In this document: piece by piece, positions 1 to 7,198 of the stretch
Layout of the letters: every line of letters begins with the position of its first letter
How positions within the stretch are numbered: the first letter of the stretch is position 1
NCBI GenBank assembly: GCA_041480065.1
Contig: JBGOZF010000046.1
Coordinates: 1-34,151, forward strand
Length of the DNA stretch: 34,151 nt
Direction of reading: 5' to 3'
Origin: Fen-999 sp041480065
Lineage (GTDB): Bacteria; Pseudomonadota; Gammaproteobacteria; Burkholderiales; Rhodocyclaceae
Program-made: the position numbers and the translations under genes
Notes under the pieces: generated by a model
The model's input: the letters and a program-made list of their open reading frames with translations, nothing else
Databases searched by the model: none
What the model was told of the DNA's origin: nothing

Positions 1-110
1 GCGACACTCGGAACTGGGTGCCCATCGGCGCCGTGACGCTCAACCCAGAACGTGACTCCGTCATAAAGACGCATTTGGCTGGTCACAATATCCAACCGTT
101 GGCTGCATGA
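1..110 (+). CDS. 3' end of an unknown gene (partial)
   Basis: An open frame enters from the left edge (first full codon at 3) and stops at TGA 108-110. It gives about 35 residues beginning DTRNWVPIGAVTLNPERD. Third positions are mostly G or C in the first half, as in the real genes nearby. The stop overlaps an ATG at 107 (ATGA), the usual sign of a coupled downstream gene. I recognise no family from so short a tail, and it could be chance. Confidence 0.35.
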   Translation, partial: DTRNWVPIGAVTLNPERDSVIKTHLAGHNIQPLAA

Positions 111-155
111 CCGAGGCGACAACTACCTTGACGCGCGCCGGACATCATCACTGAG

Positions 156-983
156 TTGGCTGGAGAAATTGTAGCAGAGCGTGACGATGCGGAGTTGAAA
201 GCCATTTATAACAAGCACAGCAAATCCGACTACGACCGCGAAACCGCCGCCAACATCGAGGGTATGAAATCCATGCTGGAAGATATGCTGGGGTTTGAAC
301 TGGGCGACGACCTGGACATGAGTTCTCCCGAAGACATACTGAACCGCACTCAAGCGAAAATGCAGGAAGCGCAGGCGCAATTTGAAGCCGACCGGCGGGC
401 GCGTGAAGAACGCCAGTCCAAGCGCAAGAAGTCAGCCAAGCAACTCGCCAGAGAAGCACAGCAACAGGCCGAAGAGCAACAGATCAGCCTGTCCATCCGT
501 GAGGTTTACCGCAAGCTGGTCAGCGCGCTCCATCCCGACCGCGAAACAGATCCGCAGGAGCGCCACCGGAAGACAGCGCTGATGCAGCGAGTCAACCTGG
601 CCTATGACAAAAAGAACCTGCTGCAACTACTGGAACTGCAACTTGAGCTGGAACACATCGACCAGACCGCCATCAACAACATCAGCGAAGACCGGCTCAA
701 GCACTACAACAAAGTCCTGAAGGAACAACTCGTCGAATTGGAACAAGAAATTCTGCATGTCGAAGGCAGGTTCAGGGCGCAGTTCGACATCTCCCCTTTC
801 GTTGACGTGTCCCCCGGCACCATCATGCGCAATCTCGACAGCGACATCGTCGGCGTCAAGCATGCCATCCGCGACCTGAAGAAAGATCTGCTCGCATTCG
901 AGGACCTTAAGAAGGTCAAGGCATGGCTCAAGGACATGCGGCGCCAATCCAGAAGGGATGAGTTCGACGATCTGCTGTTCTGA
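156..983 (+). CDS. J-domain (DnaJ-like) protein, 5' end uncertain
   Basis: The 275-residue frame carries a J-domain-like segment at about residues 112-160, with the diagnostic HPD tripeptide at 126-128 (ALHPDRE) after a helix IREVYRKLVS. This part would stimulate an Hsp70 ATPase. It is preceded by a very charged, Q/E/K-rich probable coiled coil (about 65-110) and followed by further charged helices. No Cys-rich or glycine-rich DnaJ region is present, so it is a J-domain co-chaperone and not DnaJ itself. The only in-frame start is TTG at 156, with no ribosome site. An ATG at 107, overlapping the previous stop, opens MTEATTTLTRAGHHH in another frame and stops at 152-154. Dropping one base near 150 would join the two into one protein. 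A frameshift (real or a sequencing error) is therefore likely, with the true start at 107. Client and partner are unknown. Confidence 0.7.
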   Translation: MAGEIVAERDDAELKAIYNKHSKSDYDRETAANIEGMKSMLEDMLGFELGDDLDMSSPEDILNRTQAKMQEAQAQFEADRRAREERQSKRKKSAKQLAREAQQQAEEQQISLSIREVYRKLVSALHPDRETDPQERHRKTALMQRVNLAYDKKNLLQLLELQLELEHIDQTAINNISEDRLKHYNKVLKEQLVELEQEILHVEGRFRAQFDISPFVDVSPGTIMRNLDSDIVGVKHAIRDLKKDLLAFEDLKKVKAWLKDMRRQSRRDEFDDLLF

Positions 984-1005
984 GATACAGGGGTGATGGA
1001 GCTTT

Positions 1006-1137
1006 GTGCTTCAGCTACCGTTTTTCGGCGGCGAACTTGAGGTGGTCGATGGCGGCATCGTGCCCCAGTCAGATGGCGCTTTCATTGACATTGACCGCTT
1101 ATTGATCTTCAAGCTGCCGCTCGAACTTCCGGCGTGA
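1006..1137 (+). CDS. possible small hypothetical protein (43 aa)
   Basis: A GTG-started frame follows a GGAG at 998-1001 by four bases and encodes 43 residues, VLQLPFFGGELEVVDGG onward, ending ...FKLPLELPA. It lies 22 bases after the J-domain gene on the same strand. The composition looks protein-like (alternating hydrophobic and acidic residues), but I recognise no family. It could be a small protein, a remnant of a larger gene, or chance. Confidence 0.3.
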   Translation: MLQLPFFGGELEVVDGGIVPQSDGAFIDIDRLLIFKLPLELPA

Positions 1138-1165
1138 TAACCGCGGAAGCTAAGGACCTATCTTC

Positions 1166-1477
1166 TTACGGTAGGCTCGCCACGAACGTCGTATGACCTT
1201 GTGTGATCTGCTCCTTCACCGCGGGCTGTCCCATGATGTTGAGAACTTGGCTGGCGATTGCATACAGGACATTGCTTGGTATCACGATTTGCATGGACGG
1301 CTTTGCTTGCTGGGGGGTGGTGGATTCCATTGCAAGCACGATCTTCGAAACAAATGGGCCAATGGACACAGCCAGAACATTGTCCGCATATATTACGGGT
1401 ACATCCGACAAATTAAGAGTTGTCTCCAATGGTGTACTGGGTACTGAGGGCGAGCTTCTTGGCGGCTTGGTTGGCAT
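1166..1477 (-). CDS. small DUF3467-like protein, third gene of a TA-type operon
   Basis: A 103-residue protein starts at ATG 1477 with a good AGGAG ribosome site seven bases upstream (minus strand). Its start lies inside the antitoxin gene, overlapping it by 65 bp. The core reads DVPVIYADNVLAVSIGPFVSKIVLAMES..., then MQIVIPSNVLYAIASQVL. This resembles DUF3467-type proteins (a Y-x-N-x-V strand, a second strand, then a hydrophobic helix). The family call rests on pattern only. The role is unknown. Its position after toxin and antitoxin makes it a candidate third component or a passenger. A longer reading from 1600 exists, but its extra N-terminus is the antitoxin read in another frame. Confidence 0.55.
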   Translation of the reverse strand: MPTKPPRSSPSVPSTPLETTLNLSDVPVIYADNVLAVSIGPFVSKIVLAMESTTPQQAKPSMQIVIPSNVLYAIASQVLNIMGQPAVKEQITQGHTTFVASLP

Positions 1478-1769
1478 GAGCAGTCTCCTCTGAATAGGAT
1501 GGGGCATAAAGCGCAGATGGCGAGAGATCGTCATTGTCTTTCGCCAAGGTGGAATAGGGAACGAAGCGAACCTGTAAGGCGCAATCGAACGCGTGAGCAA
1601 TCTTCACCAGGGTTTCTAAGCGATGTCGACCATAGGTTGTATCCTCTGCTCGTGAGATGGCGGACTGGCGAGAACCGATCTCGTGAGCCAGATCGCATTG
1701 GCTCATTTGACGTCGTTCGCGGTTAACGCGAATCTGCCAAGCGACACCTTGCTCGATGGCACTTTCCAT
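1413..1769 (-). CDS. XRE-family antitoxin (HigA-like)
   Basis: The reading from ATG 1769 gives 118 residues: MESAIEQGVAWQIRVNRERR, then a helix-turn-helix (MSQCDLAHEIGSRQSAISRAED, residues about 22-43), then TLVKIAHAFDCALQVRFVPYS, which is typical of XRE antitoxins paired with HigB/Gp49-like toxins. It would bind the toxin and repress their shared promoter. Family members usually extend upstream with a TKWRxxEYRxAYMEAAIEQG segment. That segment (RTKWRKREYRHAY) is open here in frame up to about 1815, but has no in-frame start. An ATG at 1821-1819 is off frame by one base and stops after three codons. The gene may therefore carry a one-base frameshift, or it may start at 1769 and be shorter than usual. 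Confidence 0.75.
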   Translation of the reverse strand: MESAIEQGVAWQIRVNRERRQMSQCDLAHEIGSRQSAISRAEDTTYGRHRLETLVKIAHAFDCALQVRFVPYSTLAKDNDDLSPSALYAPSYSEETAHANQAAKKLALSTQYTIGDNS

Positions 1770-1878
1770 ATAGGCGTGCCGATACTCCCGCTTGCGCCAC
1801 TTGGTTCGTTTAGCGAGCCATTGTCCTGAGGTGATTGAGGTAGTGCCGGCGTGCAGAGTAACGAAAGCTACCTGAACA

Positions 1879-2436
1879 CTAATCGTGATCGGAATGAATG
1901 TCGTCGCATTCGGAACAAGACTGACATTCGCGGTGGTAGTCGCCAAGCTCCTTGAGCGTGGTCCGAAGGACTGCATCAGCGTACCGGCAGCGTGTGGTAC
2001 ATCGAGTATGGTCGGCGTTGCACTGGGTGCACCGATCTGCGGTTGTGCGAGCATAGTTCTTTGGGTAGTAGGTGTCATCTTTCTCGTATCCGGTCAGGGT
2101 CAATACGGCGGAATGGTCCGCGGGATGAAAGTGACCAAAAGGGCGATGCTGTGTGCGATTTTCATCATGGCAATGTATCACGTAAATGTTATCACCAATC
2201 TTGCTGGCGTGGGGGCGCGTCCATGATTGTTGTGGTTGCTGCGCTAGGTGTTCAATTGCACGGTCCAGCGATGCTTGCCCCTTCATAGACAAACCTGCAA
2301 GCCAAGGCTTGATTACACACCGGTCGCGCTGATCGATCATGCAACGAAATTGCCAGGGGGGATGGGCTTCCGACTTGCCTAGGTCCGGTGGTGCGGGCGG
2401 CGTATAGGCAGAGACCTTTGTCTTCTTCTTGGTCAT
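1879..2436 (-). CDS. HigB/RelE-like toxin with Cys-rich tail
   Basis: 185 residues. The middle (about 55-125: SLDRAIEHLAQQP, then ASKIGDNIYVIHCHDENRTQHRPFGHF and AVLTLTGYEKDDTYYP) has the layout of the RelE/HigB (Gp49-like) toxin fold, in which the toxin cleaves mRNA on or off the ribosome. A proline-rich N-terminus precedes it. A C-terminal extension of about 55 residues holds cysteine pairs (CTQC, CTTRC, CQSCSEC), a possible metal-binding tail that ordinary HigB lacks. The antitoxin follows downstream on the same strand, so the order is toxin first, as in higBA. The 3' end is 110 bp from the antitoxin ATG I chose, or 58 bp from the off-frame ATG at 1821. Confidence 0.65.
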   Translation of the reverse strand: MTKKKTKVSAYTPPAPPDLGKSEAHPPWQFRCMIDQRDRCVIKPWLAGLSMKGQASLDRAIEHLAQQPQQSWTRPHASKIGDNIYVIHCHDENRTQHRPFGHFHPADHSAVLTLTGYEKDDTYYPKNYARTTADRCTQCNADHTRCTTRCRYADAVLRTTLKELGDYHRECQSCSECDDIHSDHD

Positions 2437-2807
2437 TCCACGGATTTCTTGTTGGTCAAATTAATGACTCGGCGATTAGATTCAGGAAACTTGCATAACT
2501 GCGCGATCGAATGATACTCGACTCACACGCTGATACGAATGAGTAATCTTCACGATCTCATCGGCAATCGTAGTCAGACCGCTTCCCATTGCGAATGAGT
2601 ACAGGATGACGAAAGTTTGACTGGCTGCGCCAGCCAAGTCGCCGTCTGATGACCTACAGATTTGACTGTCTTCTTCGGTTGGAGTTACCCGCCATCCAAT
2701 CAGGATCATCTACTGGAATCGTTATGACCGAAGTTGGGCTTGCGGCCACGTCTCCTATAGTCAGTCGTGATGGTGCGCCGAGTAGTCGGAGTGTTTGCAA
2801 ATAGTAC
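2437..2807. other. intergenic stretch without a convincing gene
   Basis: This region separates the minus-strand toxin operon from the plus-strand lexA. A 75-codon minus-strand frame (2482-2709) has no ribosome site, no family resemblance and mixed codon use. Base composition is less G+C-rich than the flanking genes. The toxin operon promoter should lie here, but I could not pick one with confidence. Confidence 0.4.
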
Positions 2808-2841
2808 TTGCATTTTGCTTGGTGGCTGTATAAGAATACAG
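2808..2841 (+). promoter_or_regulatory. lexA promoter with SOS box
   Basis: CTGTATAAGAATACAG at 2826-2841 matches the E. coli LexA operator pattern CTG-N10-CAG, with the preferred CTGTA and TACAG ends. It overlaps a probable -10 (TATAAG, 2829-2834). A possible -35 is TTGCAT at 2808-2813, with a rather short 15-base gap. LexA bound here would block its own transcription and that of imuA-imuB until RecA-stimulated cleavage. Confidence 0.9.
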
Positions 2842-2861
2842 CCATCGACAAGGAGGCAGCC

Positions 2862-3464
2862 ATGGCCGACAACCTTACTCCCCGCCAGCAGGAAATTCTG
2901 GATTTCATTCGCAATTCCATCGAGGTGCTGGGCGCGCCGCCGACGCGCACCGAGATCTGCAGCGCTTTCGGCTTCGCCTCGCCCAATGCCGCCGAGGACC
3001 ACCTGCGCGCCCTGGCCAAGAAGGGCGTCATCGTCATGGAACCGGGCTCGGCGCGCGGCATCCGCCTGGTCGAGCAACTCGGCCTGCCGCTGGTCGGCTC
3101 TGTCGCCGCCGGCAGCCCCATCCTGGCGGTGGAAAACGTCCAGGGCCGGGTACCGATGGCCGCGAGCATGTTCGATCCCAAGGCCGACTACCTGCTCAGG
3201 GTACGCGGCAACAGCATGACCGATATCGGCATCCTCGATGGCGACCTGCTGGCCGTGCACAAGACTGCCGATGCGCGCAGCGGCCAGGTCGTGGTCGCGC
3301 GCCTCGATGACGAGGTGACGGTCAAGCGCCTGCACCGCCACCGCGGCGGCCGCATTGAGCTGCTGCCTGAAAACCCGGATTACGAGCCGATCGCTGTCGA
3401 AGGCCACGAGTTTTCCATCGAAGGCATTGCGGTCGGACTCATACGCAACGGCAGCCGGATGTAA
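2862..3464 (+). CDS. lexA: LexA, SOS repressor
   Basis: 200 residues from ATG 2862, with a strong AAGGAGG ribosome site at 2850-2856. The N-terminal winged helix (about 1-70; LTPRQQEILDFI, then TRTEICSAFGFASPNAAEDHLRAL) binds SOS boxes. The C-terminal S24 peptidase domain has the scissile Ala83-Gly84 (VAAGSP), catalytic Ser118 (RGNSMTD) and Lys155 (DEVTVKRL), so RecA-stimulated self-cleavage should work. A longer in-frame reading from 2808 runs through the operator and can be dismissed. It heads the mutagenesis set and is autoregulated through the box just upstream. imuA follows after 157 bp filled by an inverted repeat. Confidence 0.97.
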   Translation: MADNLTPRQQEILDFIRNSIEVLGAPPTRTEICSAFGFASPNAAEDHLRALAKKGVIVMEPGSARGIRLVEQLGLPLVGSVAAGSPILAVENVQGRVPMAASMFDPKADYLLRVRGNSMTDIGILDGDLLAVHKTADARSGQVVVARLDDEVTVKRLHRHRGGRIELLPENPDYEPIAVEGHEFSIEGIAVGLIRNGSRM

Positions 3465-3482
3465 AGATGGGGAAAGCGATTC

Positions 3483-3601
3483 CACCGCAAAGGACGCCAA
3501 GGACGCAAAGAAGAACGAAGGATCGAAGTTAAGAACGGGTTTTGCGCGGTGAATTTCTTTTGAACTTGCTTTCCTTTGCGTACTTGGCGTCCTTTGCGGT
3601 G
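3483..3601. repeat. dispersed inverted repeat, copy A (lexA-imuA spacer)
   Basis: Two 28-base arms, 3483-3510 and 3574-3601, are inverted copies with one mismatch. The left arm begins CACCGCAAAGGACGCC and is built from a roughly nine-base unit (CGCAAAGGA-like). The 63-base middle has no clear coding content. Related elements occur at 11601-11690 and 16458-16571. Transcribed, it would form a long hairpin between lexA and imuA, possibly lowering imuA expression relative to lexA. No transposase is associated. Confidence 0.85.
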
Positions 3602-3621
3602 AATGAATTAGGATTTTCGAC

Positions 3622-4314
3622 ATGAACCTTCCCCTTGCCGACGTTCTTGCCCGTGCCGACATCTGGCGCGGCGACCGCCTGGCAGAAGCACCGTTGCCGG
3701 TGGTGGCCAGCGGTTTCGCCGAGCTCGATGCGGAACTGCCGGGCGGCGGCTGGCAGCGCGGGGCGCTGATCGAACTACTGTCCGACGGCAGCGGGCTGGG
3801 CGAAGTGTCCCTGCTGCTGCCGGCCTTGCGCGCCGTGCGCGAGGAGCGTGGTTGGTCACTGCTGGTAGCGCCGCCGCATCCGCTGCATGCGCCGGCCTGG
3901 GCGGCGGCCGGTGTCGATCTTTCCCGTCTCGCTGTCGTTTCGCCGGCGTCGGAGCGCGATGCGCTCTGGGCCATGGAACAGGCGCTGGCCAGCGGCGCAC
4001 CGGGGCTGGTGCTCGGCTGGGCGGCTTACACCGATGCCCGAGCCTTGCGCCGGCTCCAGGTGGCCGCCGCCGGCGGCAATGCGCTGGCCCTGCTGTTCCG
4101 GCCCCTGCGCGCTGTCAGGGAGGCTTCTCCTGCGCCGTTGCGCCTCGCACTTGCGGCCGGTGCCGAGGGGCGGCTCTCGGTCCAGATACTCAAGCGCCGC
4201 GGCCCGCCGCTGACCGCGCCGCTCGAACTGGCATTGCCGCGTCCGGCGCGGCCATACAGCCATGGACGTTCTCTGGCTGGCCATTCAGCCCGCCGATCCG
4301 CCGTCACCGCCTGA
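3622..4314 (+). CDS. imuA: ImuA, translesion synthesis accessory protein
   Basis: 230 residues with the RecA/SulA-like layout of ImuA. An N-terminal WRGDR segment leads to VVASGFAELDAELPGGGWQRGALIELLSDGSGLGEVSLLLPAL, then core strands (SLLVAPPHPLHAPAWAAAGVD, LVLGWAAYTDARALRRLQVAA) and LSVQILKRRGPPL near the end. ImuA works with ImuB and DnaE2 in damage-induced mutagenesis. The last 53 bp overlap imuB, so the two are translationally coupled. The start has AGGA at 3609-3612. SOS control comes through the lexA promoter, unless the repeat upstream terminates transcription. Confidence 0.93.
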   Translation: MNLPLADVLARADIWRGDRLAEAPLPVVASGFAELDAELPGGGWQRGALIELLSDGSGLGEVSLLLPALRAVREERGWSLLVAPPHPLHAPAWAAAGVDLSRLAVVSPASERDALWAMEQALASGAPGLVLGWAAYTDARALRRLQVAAAGGNALALLFRPLRAVREASPAPLRLALAAGAEGRLSVQILKRRGPPLTAPLELALPRPARPYSHGRSLAGHSARRSAVTA

Positions 4315-5482
4315 ACTCGCAAGACTTGCCTGCTGGGCTGGGCAGTTCACGCCCAGGGTGAGTCTTGCCGAGAATGGGCTGTTGCTGGAGATCGGCTGCT
4401 GCCTGCGTCTCTTCGGCAGTCTGGAAGCGCTCCGTAAGCAAGTCGTGCAGGGGCTGGCCGAGCAAGGTATCGCCGTTAACATCGCCATCGCCGCCACGCC
4501 CCAGGCCGCCCTGTGGCTGGCCGAAGGTGGCGGCGGGGAACTCGATGCGCTGCCTGTCGCCGCCATCACATGGCCGGCCGGAGTGCAGGAAAAACTTACC
4601 CGCTTCGGGCTGCGCCGTCTCGGCGAACTCCATCGTCTGCCTGCGGCATCATTGGCCCGGCGCATCGGCCGCCAAGCCATGAATCTGATCGCACGGGCCT
4701 ACGGCGAAGCGCCCGATCCGCGAGTGGACTTTGTTTTTCCGCAGCGCTTCGAGCAGGCCATCGAACTGCCGGTGCCGGTGGAGAATGCCGCCGCGCTCCT
4801 GTTTGCCGCCCGCCGCCTCACGGCCGCCCTGGCCGGCTGGCTGACGGCGCAGCAGGCTGGATTGCGCGAATGTCGGCTCGACCTCGTTCACCGGCAGGGA
4901 GCGACCGAGCTTGTCTTGCGCTTTGCCGACACCACTCGCGATGGCGGCCGTTTCGAGCGCGTGCTGCGCGAGCGGTTGGAACGTCTGCAACTGACCGCGC
5001 CGGTGGAAACCCTGCGCCTTGCCGCCGAGACCATCGAGGCGCTGCCGGGCAGGAACGGCGGCCTGTTCGACGAGGGCACGGCTTCGGGTCGCATGGCGGC
5101 GCTGATCGAGCGCCTGCGTGCGCGCCTGGGCGAGGAGCGGATCTTCGGGCTGGTACCGGTGGCCGACCACAGGCCCGAGTGCGCCACGAAACATGTGTTT
5201 CCCGGCGCCCAGGCCGACCTGGCCTGGAATGCCCGTCCCTTCTGGCTCCTGGCGGTGCCAGAAGCGTTGGCCGAAATCGCCGGCCGGCCGCATCGCCGCG
5301 GGCCCGTGAAACTGCTCGCCGGCCCCGAGCGCATCGAGTCGGGCTGGTGGAACCAGGAAGAGGGTGTGGGCGACCTGCGCCGCGACTACTTCATCGCCCT
5401 GACCGCGGATGCGCGCTGGGCCTGGATATTCCGCGAACTGCGACCGCCCGGCGGATGGTTTCTCCACGGCTGGTTTGCTTGA
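4262..5482 (+). CDS. imuB: ImuB, inactive Y-family polymerase-like protein
   Basis: 406 residues. The opening LWLAIQPADPPSPPELARLACWAGQFTPRVS, then LLEIGCCLRLFGSLEALR, and the C-terminal RRDYFIALTADARWAWIFRELRPPGGWFLHGWFA are characteristic of ImuB. The Y-family acidic metal ligands are absent (EIGCCLRLFG where active enzymes have a DxE-type motif), as known for ImuB, which links ImuA, DnaE2 and the beta clamp instead of polymerising. It is somewhat shorter than many homologues. It starts inside imuA. dnaE2, normally next, is displaced by 3.75 kb of other genes. Confidence 0.94.
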   Translation: MDVLWLAIQPADPPSPPELARLACWAGQFTPRVSLAENGLLLEIGCCLRLFGSLEALRKQVVQGLAEQGIAVNIAIAATPQAALWLAEGGGGELDALPVAAITWPAGVQEKLTRFGLRRLGELHRLPAASLARRIGRQAMNLIARAYGEAPDPRVDFVFPQRFEQAIELPVPVENAAALLFAARRLTAALAGWLTAQQAGLRECRLDLVHRQGATELVLRFADTTRDGGRFERVLRERLERLQLTAPVETLRLAAETIEALPGRNGGLFDEGTASGRMAALIERLRARLGEERIFGLVPVADHRPECATKHVFPGAQADLAWNARPFWLLAVPEALAEIAGRPHRRGPVKLLAGPERIESGWWNQEEGVGDLRRDYFIALTADARWAWIFRELRPPGGWFLHGWFA

Positions 5483-5514
5483 CATGAGGGTGTGTTTTGT
5501 GAGAAAACTACAAC

Positions 5515-5570
5515 CGGCATAAGATTACCGTTTAATGCGATTCATATTTATAACCGGTAATAATCTACCG
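5515..5570. promoter_or_regulatory. paired operators in the hipBA promoter
   Basis: An inverted repeat CGGTA-N6-TACCG lies at 5555-5570, immediately before the hipB ATG. A near copy, CGGCA-N6-TACCG, lies exactly 40 bp upstream (5515-5530). The AT-rich segment between them probably holds the promoter. Paired sites close to four helical turns apart fit cooperative autorepression by a HipB-type dimer. The sequence differs from the E. coli HipB site, so the binding claim is inference. Confidence 0.7.
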
Positions 5571-5571
5571 T

Positions 5572-5892
5572 ATGGATAAGTTGTTATTTCTCGCGCCGGC
5601 CGACCTGCAGACCGTCTTGGGCGAGCGCCTGCGGCGCCTGCGCCTTTCCCGCAACATGGACCAGCGTACCACTGCCGAGAAGGCCGGCATCTCGGAAAAG
5701 GCCTTGCGCAACCTGGAAACCGGCCGCGGTTCGACGGTGGAGACGCTGCTGCGCGTCCTCAAGGCGCTCGATCATCTCGATGGTCTCGAATCCCTGGCAC
5801 CGGAAATCTCAGTCGATCCGATGGCGCTGCTGCGCCGGTCCAAGCCGCCCCAGCGTGTGCGCCGACCACGGACACCCAGGAAGCAGGCCTGA
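5572..5892 (+). CDS. hipB: HipB-like XRE antitoxin/repressor
   Basis: 106 residues. An XRE helix-turn-helix covers about 15-70 (LGERLRRLRLSRNMDQRTTAEKAG, then ISEKALRNLETGRGSTVETLLRVLKAL). The C-terminus is basic (PPQRVRRPRTPRKQA) and should touch DNA or HipA. It should neutralise the kinase encoded next and repress the pair. No ribosome site precedes the ATG and the operator runs right up to it, so translation may be leaderless. Its stop shares a base with the hipA start (TGATG). Confidence 0.85.
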   Translation: MDKLLFLAPADLQTVLGERLRRLRLSRNMDQRTTAEKAGISEKALRNLETGRGSTVETLLRVLKALDHLDGLESLAPEISVDPMALLRRSKPPQRVRRPRTPRKQA

Positions 5893-7181
5893 TGGATACC
5901 CGGGTCATCGAGGTTCGCATCTGGGGGCAGCGTGTCGGTGCCGTGGCCCCCGACCCGCGCCTGGGTTGCTACGTGTTCGCCTACGATCCCGCCTGGCGGC
6001 GCGGCGGCATCGAACTCGCTCCGCTGCAACTCCCCCTTGGCGACCTGCGCACCAGCTTCGCGTTTCCGAACCTTGCCGAGCCCAGCTACCGGCGCCTACC
6101 CGGCCTGCTGGCCGATGCCTTGCCCGACGACTTCGGCAATGCGCTGATCGATGCCTGGATGACCGGCAAGGGTGTCGAAAAACGCGCGGTCACGACGCTC
6201 GATCGCCTGGCCTACATGGGCAGGCGCGGCATGGGGGCGCTCGAATTCAAACCGGCTCGCGGCGCCCATCGCGAGAGTGCTGAGCCTTTGCAGATGAAGG
6301 CGCTGGTAGAGGCGGCGCGCCAGGTGATCCATGGCGACTTGTCCGGGGACATCCAGGCCCAGGCGGCGCTTGCCAACATCATCCGCGTCGGTACCTCCGC
6401 CGGCGGCGCCCGCGCCAAGGCCGTCGTGGCCTGGAATCCGCAGACGGACGAGATTCGCAGCGGCCAGTTCGAGGTTGCGCCCGGTTTCGAGCACTGGCTG
6501 CTGAAGTTCGACGGCGTTGGCCGCGACATGGAACTCGGCATCGGGGCAGAGTACGGGCGCATCGAGTACGCCTACCATCTGATGGCGCGAGCGGCCGGGA
6601 TCGCCGTGTCGCCCTGCCGACTGCTGGAAGAGAATGGACGCGCCCATTTCATGACGCGACGCTTCGATCGCGACGTCGTCGGCGGGCACACCGTCAAGCA
6701 TCACGTCCAGACGCTTTGCGCGATGGATCACCTCGACTACAAGCAGCGCGCCACCCATGCCTACGCGCAGTTGTTCATGGTCGTCGCCCGCCTTCGACTG
6801 GGCGACGATGCCATCGGTCAGGCCTTCCGGCGCATGGCCTTCAACGTCATGGCGAAGAACTGCGACGACCACACCAAGAACTTCGGCTTCCGCCTGAAGC
6901 AGGGCGGCACCTGGGAACTGGCGCCTGCCTACGACCTGACCCATGCCTACAACCCCAAGGGCGAATGGACCTACCAGCACCTGATGAGCGTGAATGGCAA
7001 GTTCCGCGATATCGCGCGTGCCGACCTGCTGATGGAAGCCGATCGTTTCGGAGTGCGCCGTCCCCAAGACCTGCTGGCCGACGTGCGCAGCGCCCTCGAC
7101 CAATGGCCGAGATTCGCCAAGGAAGCGAGCCTGAGTAACAAAGCCGCCGACCTGGTAGCGACCGACTTCGAGCCCGTGTAG
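5892..7181 (+). CDS. hipA: HipA-type serine/threonine kinase toxin
   Basis: 429 residues, the usual HipA size. The N-terminal subdomain (couple_hipA type, about 1-110) ends in LPGLLADALPDDFGNALID. A glycine-rich loop GTSAGGARAK begins at residue 167, where HipA carries its autophosphorylated serine. The catalytic loop CDDHTKNFGF (Asp325/Asp326, His327) and the metal-binding Asp348 of APAYDLTHAY are present, so the kinase looks intact. E. coli HipA phosphorylates glutamyl-tRNA synthetase and causes persistence; the target here is unknown. The gene is coupled to hipB by a one-base overlap. It sits, with hipB, a VOC gene and a methyltransferase gene, between imuB and dnaE2. Confidence 0.92.
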   Translation: MDTRVIEVRIWGQRVGAVAPDPRLGCYVFAYDPAWRRGGIELAPLQLPLGDLRTSFAFPNLAEPSYRRLPGLLADALPDDFGNALIDAWMTGKGVEKRAVTTLDRLAYMGRRGMGALEFKPARGAHRESAEPLQMKALVEAARQVIHGDLSGDIQAQAALANIIRVGTSAGGARAKAVVAWNPQTDEIRSGQFEVAPGFEHWLLKFDGVGRDMELGIGAEYGRIEYAYHLMARAAGIAVSPCRLLEENGRAHFMTRRFDRDVVGGHTVKHHVQTLCAMDHLDYKQRATHAYAQLFMVVARLRLGDDAIGQAFRRMAFNVMAKNCDDHTKNFGFRLKQGGTWELAPAYDLTHAYNPKGEWTYQHLMSVNGKFRDIARADLLMEADRFGVRRPQDLLADVRSALDQWPRFAKEASLSNKAADLVATDFEPV

Positions 7182-7198
7182 GCAAAGGCCTCTTCCGC

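Noticed and set aside
2482..2709. Minus-strand 75-codon frame between the toxin and lexA
   Set aside because: No ribosome site, no recognisable domain and codon use unlike the neighbours.
3483..3601. Insertion sequence or CRISPR repeat
   Set aside because: No transposase, no target duplication and no spacer-repeat array; only a two-armed inverted repeat.
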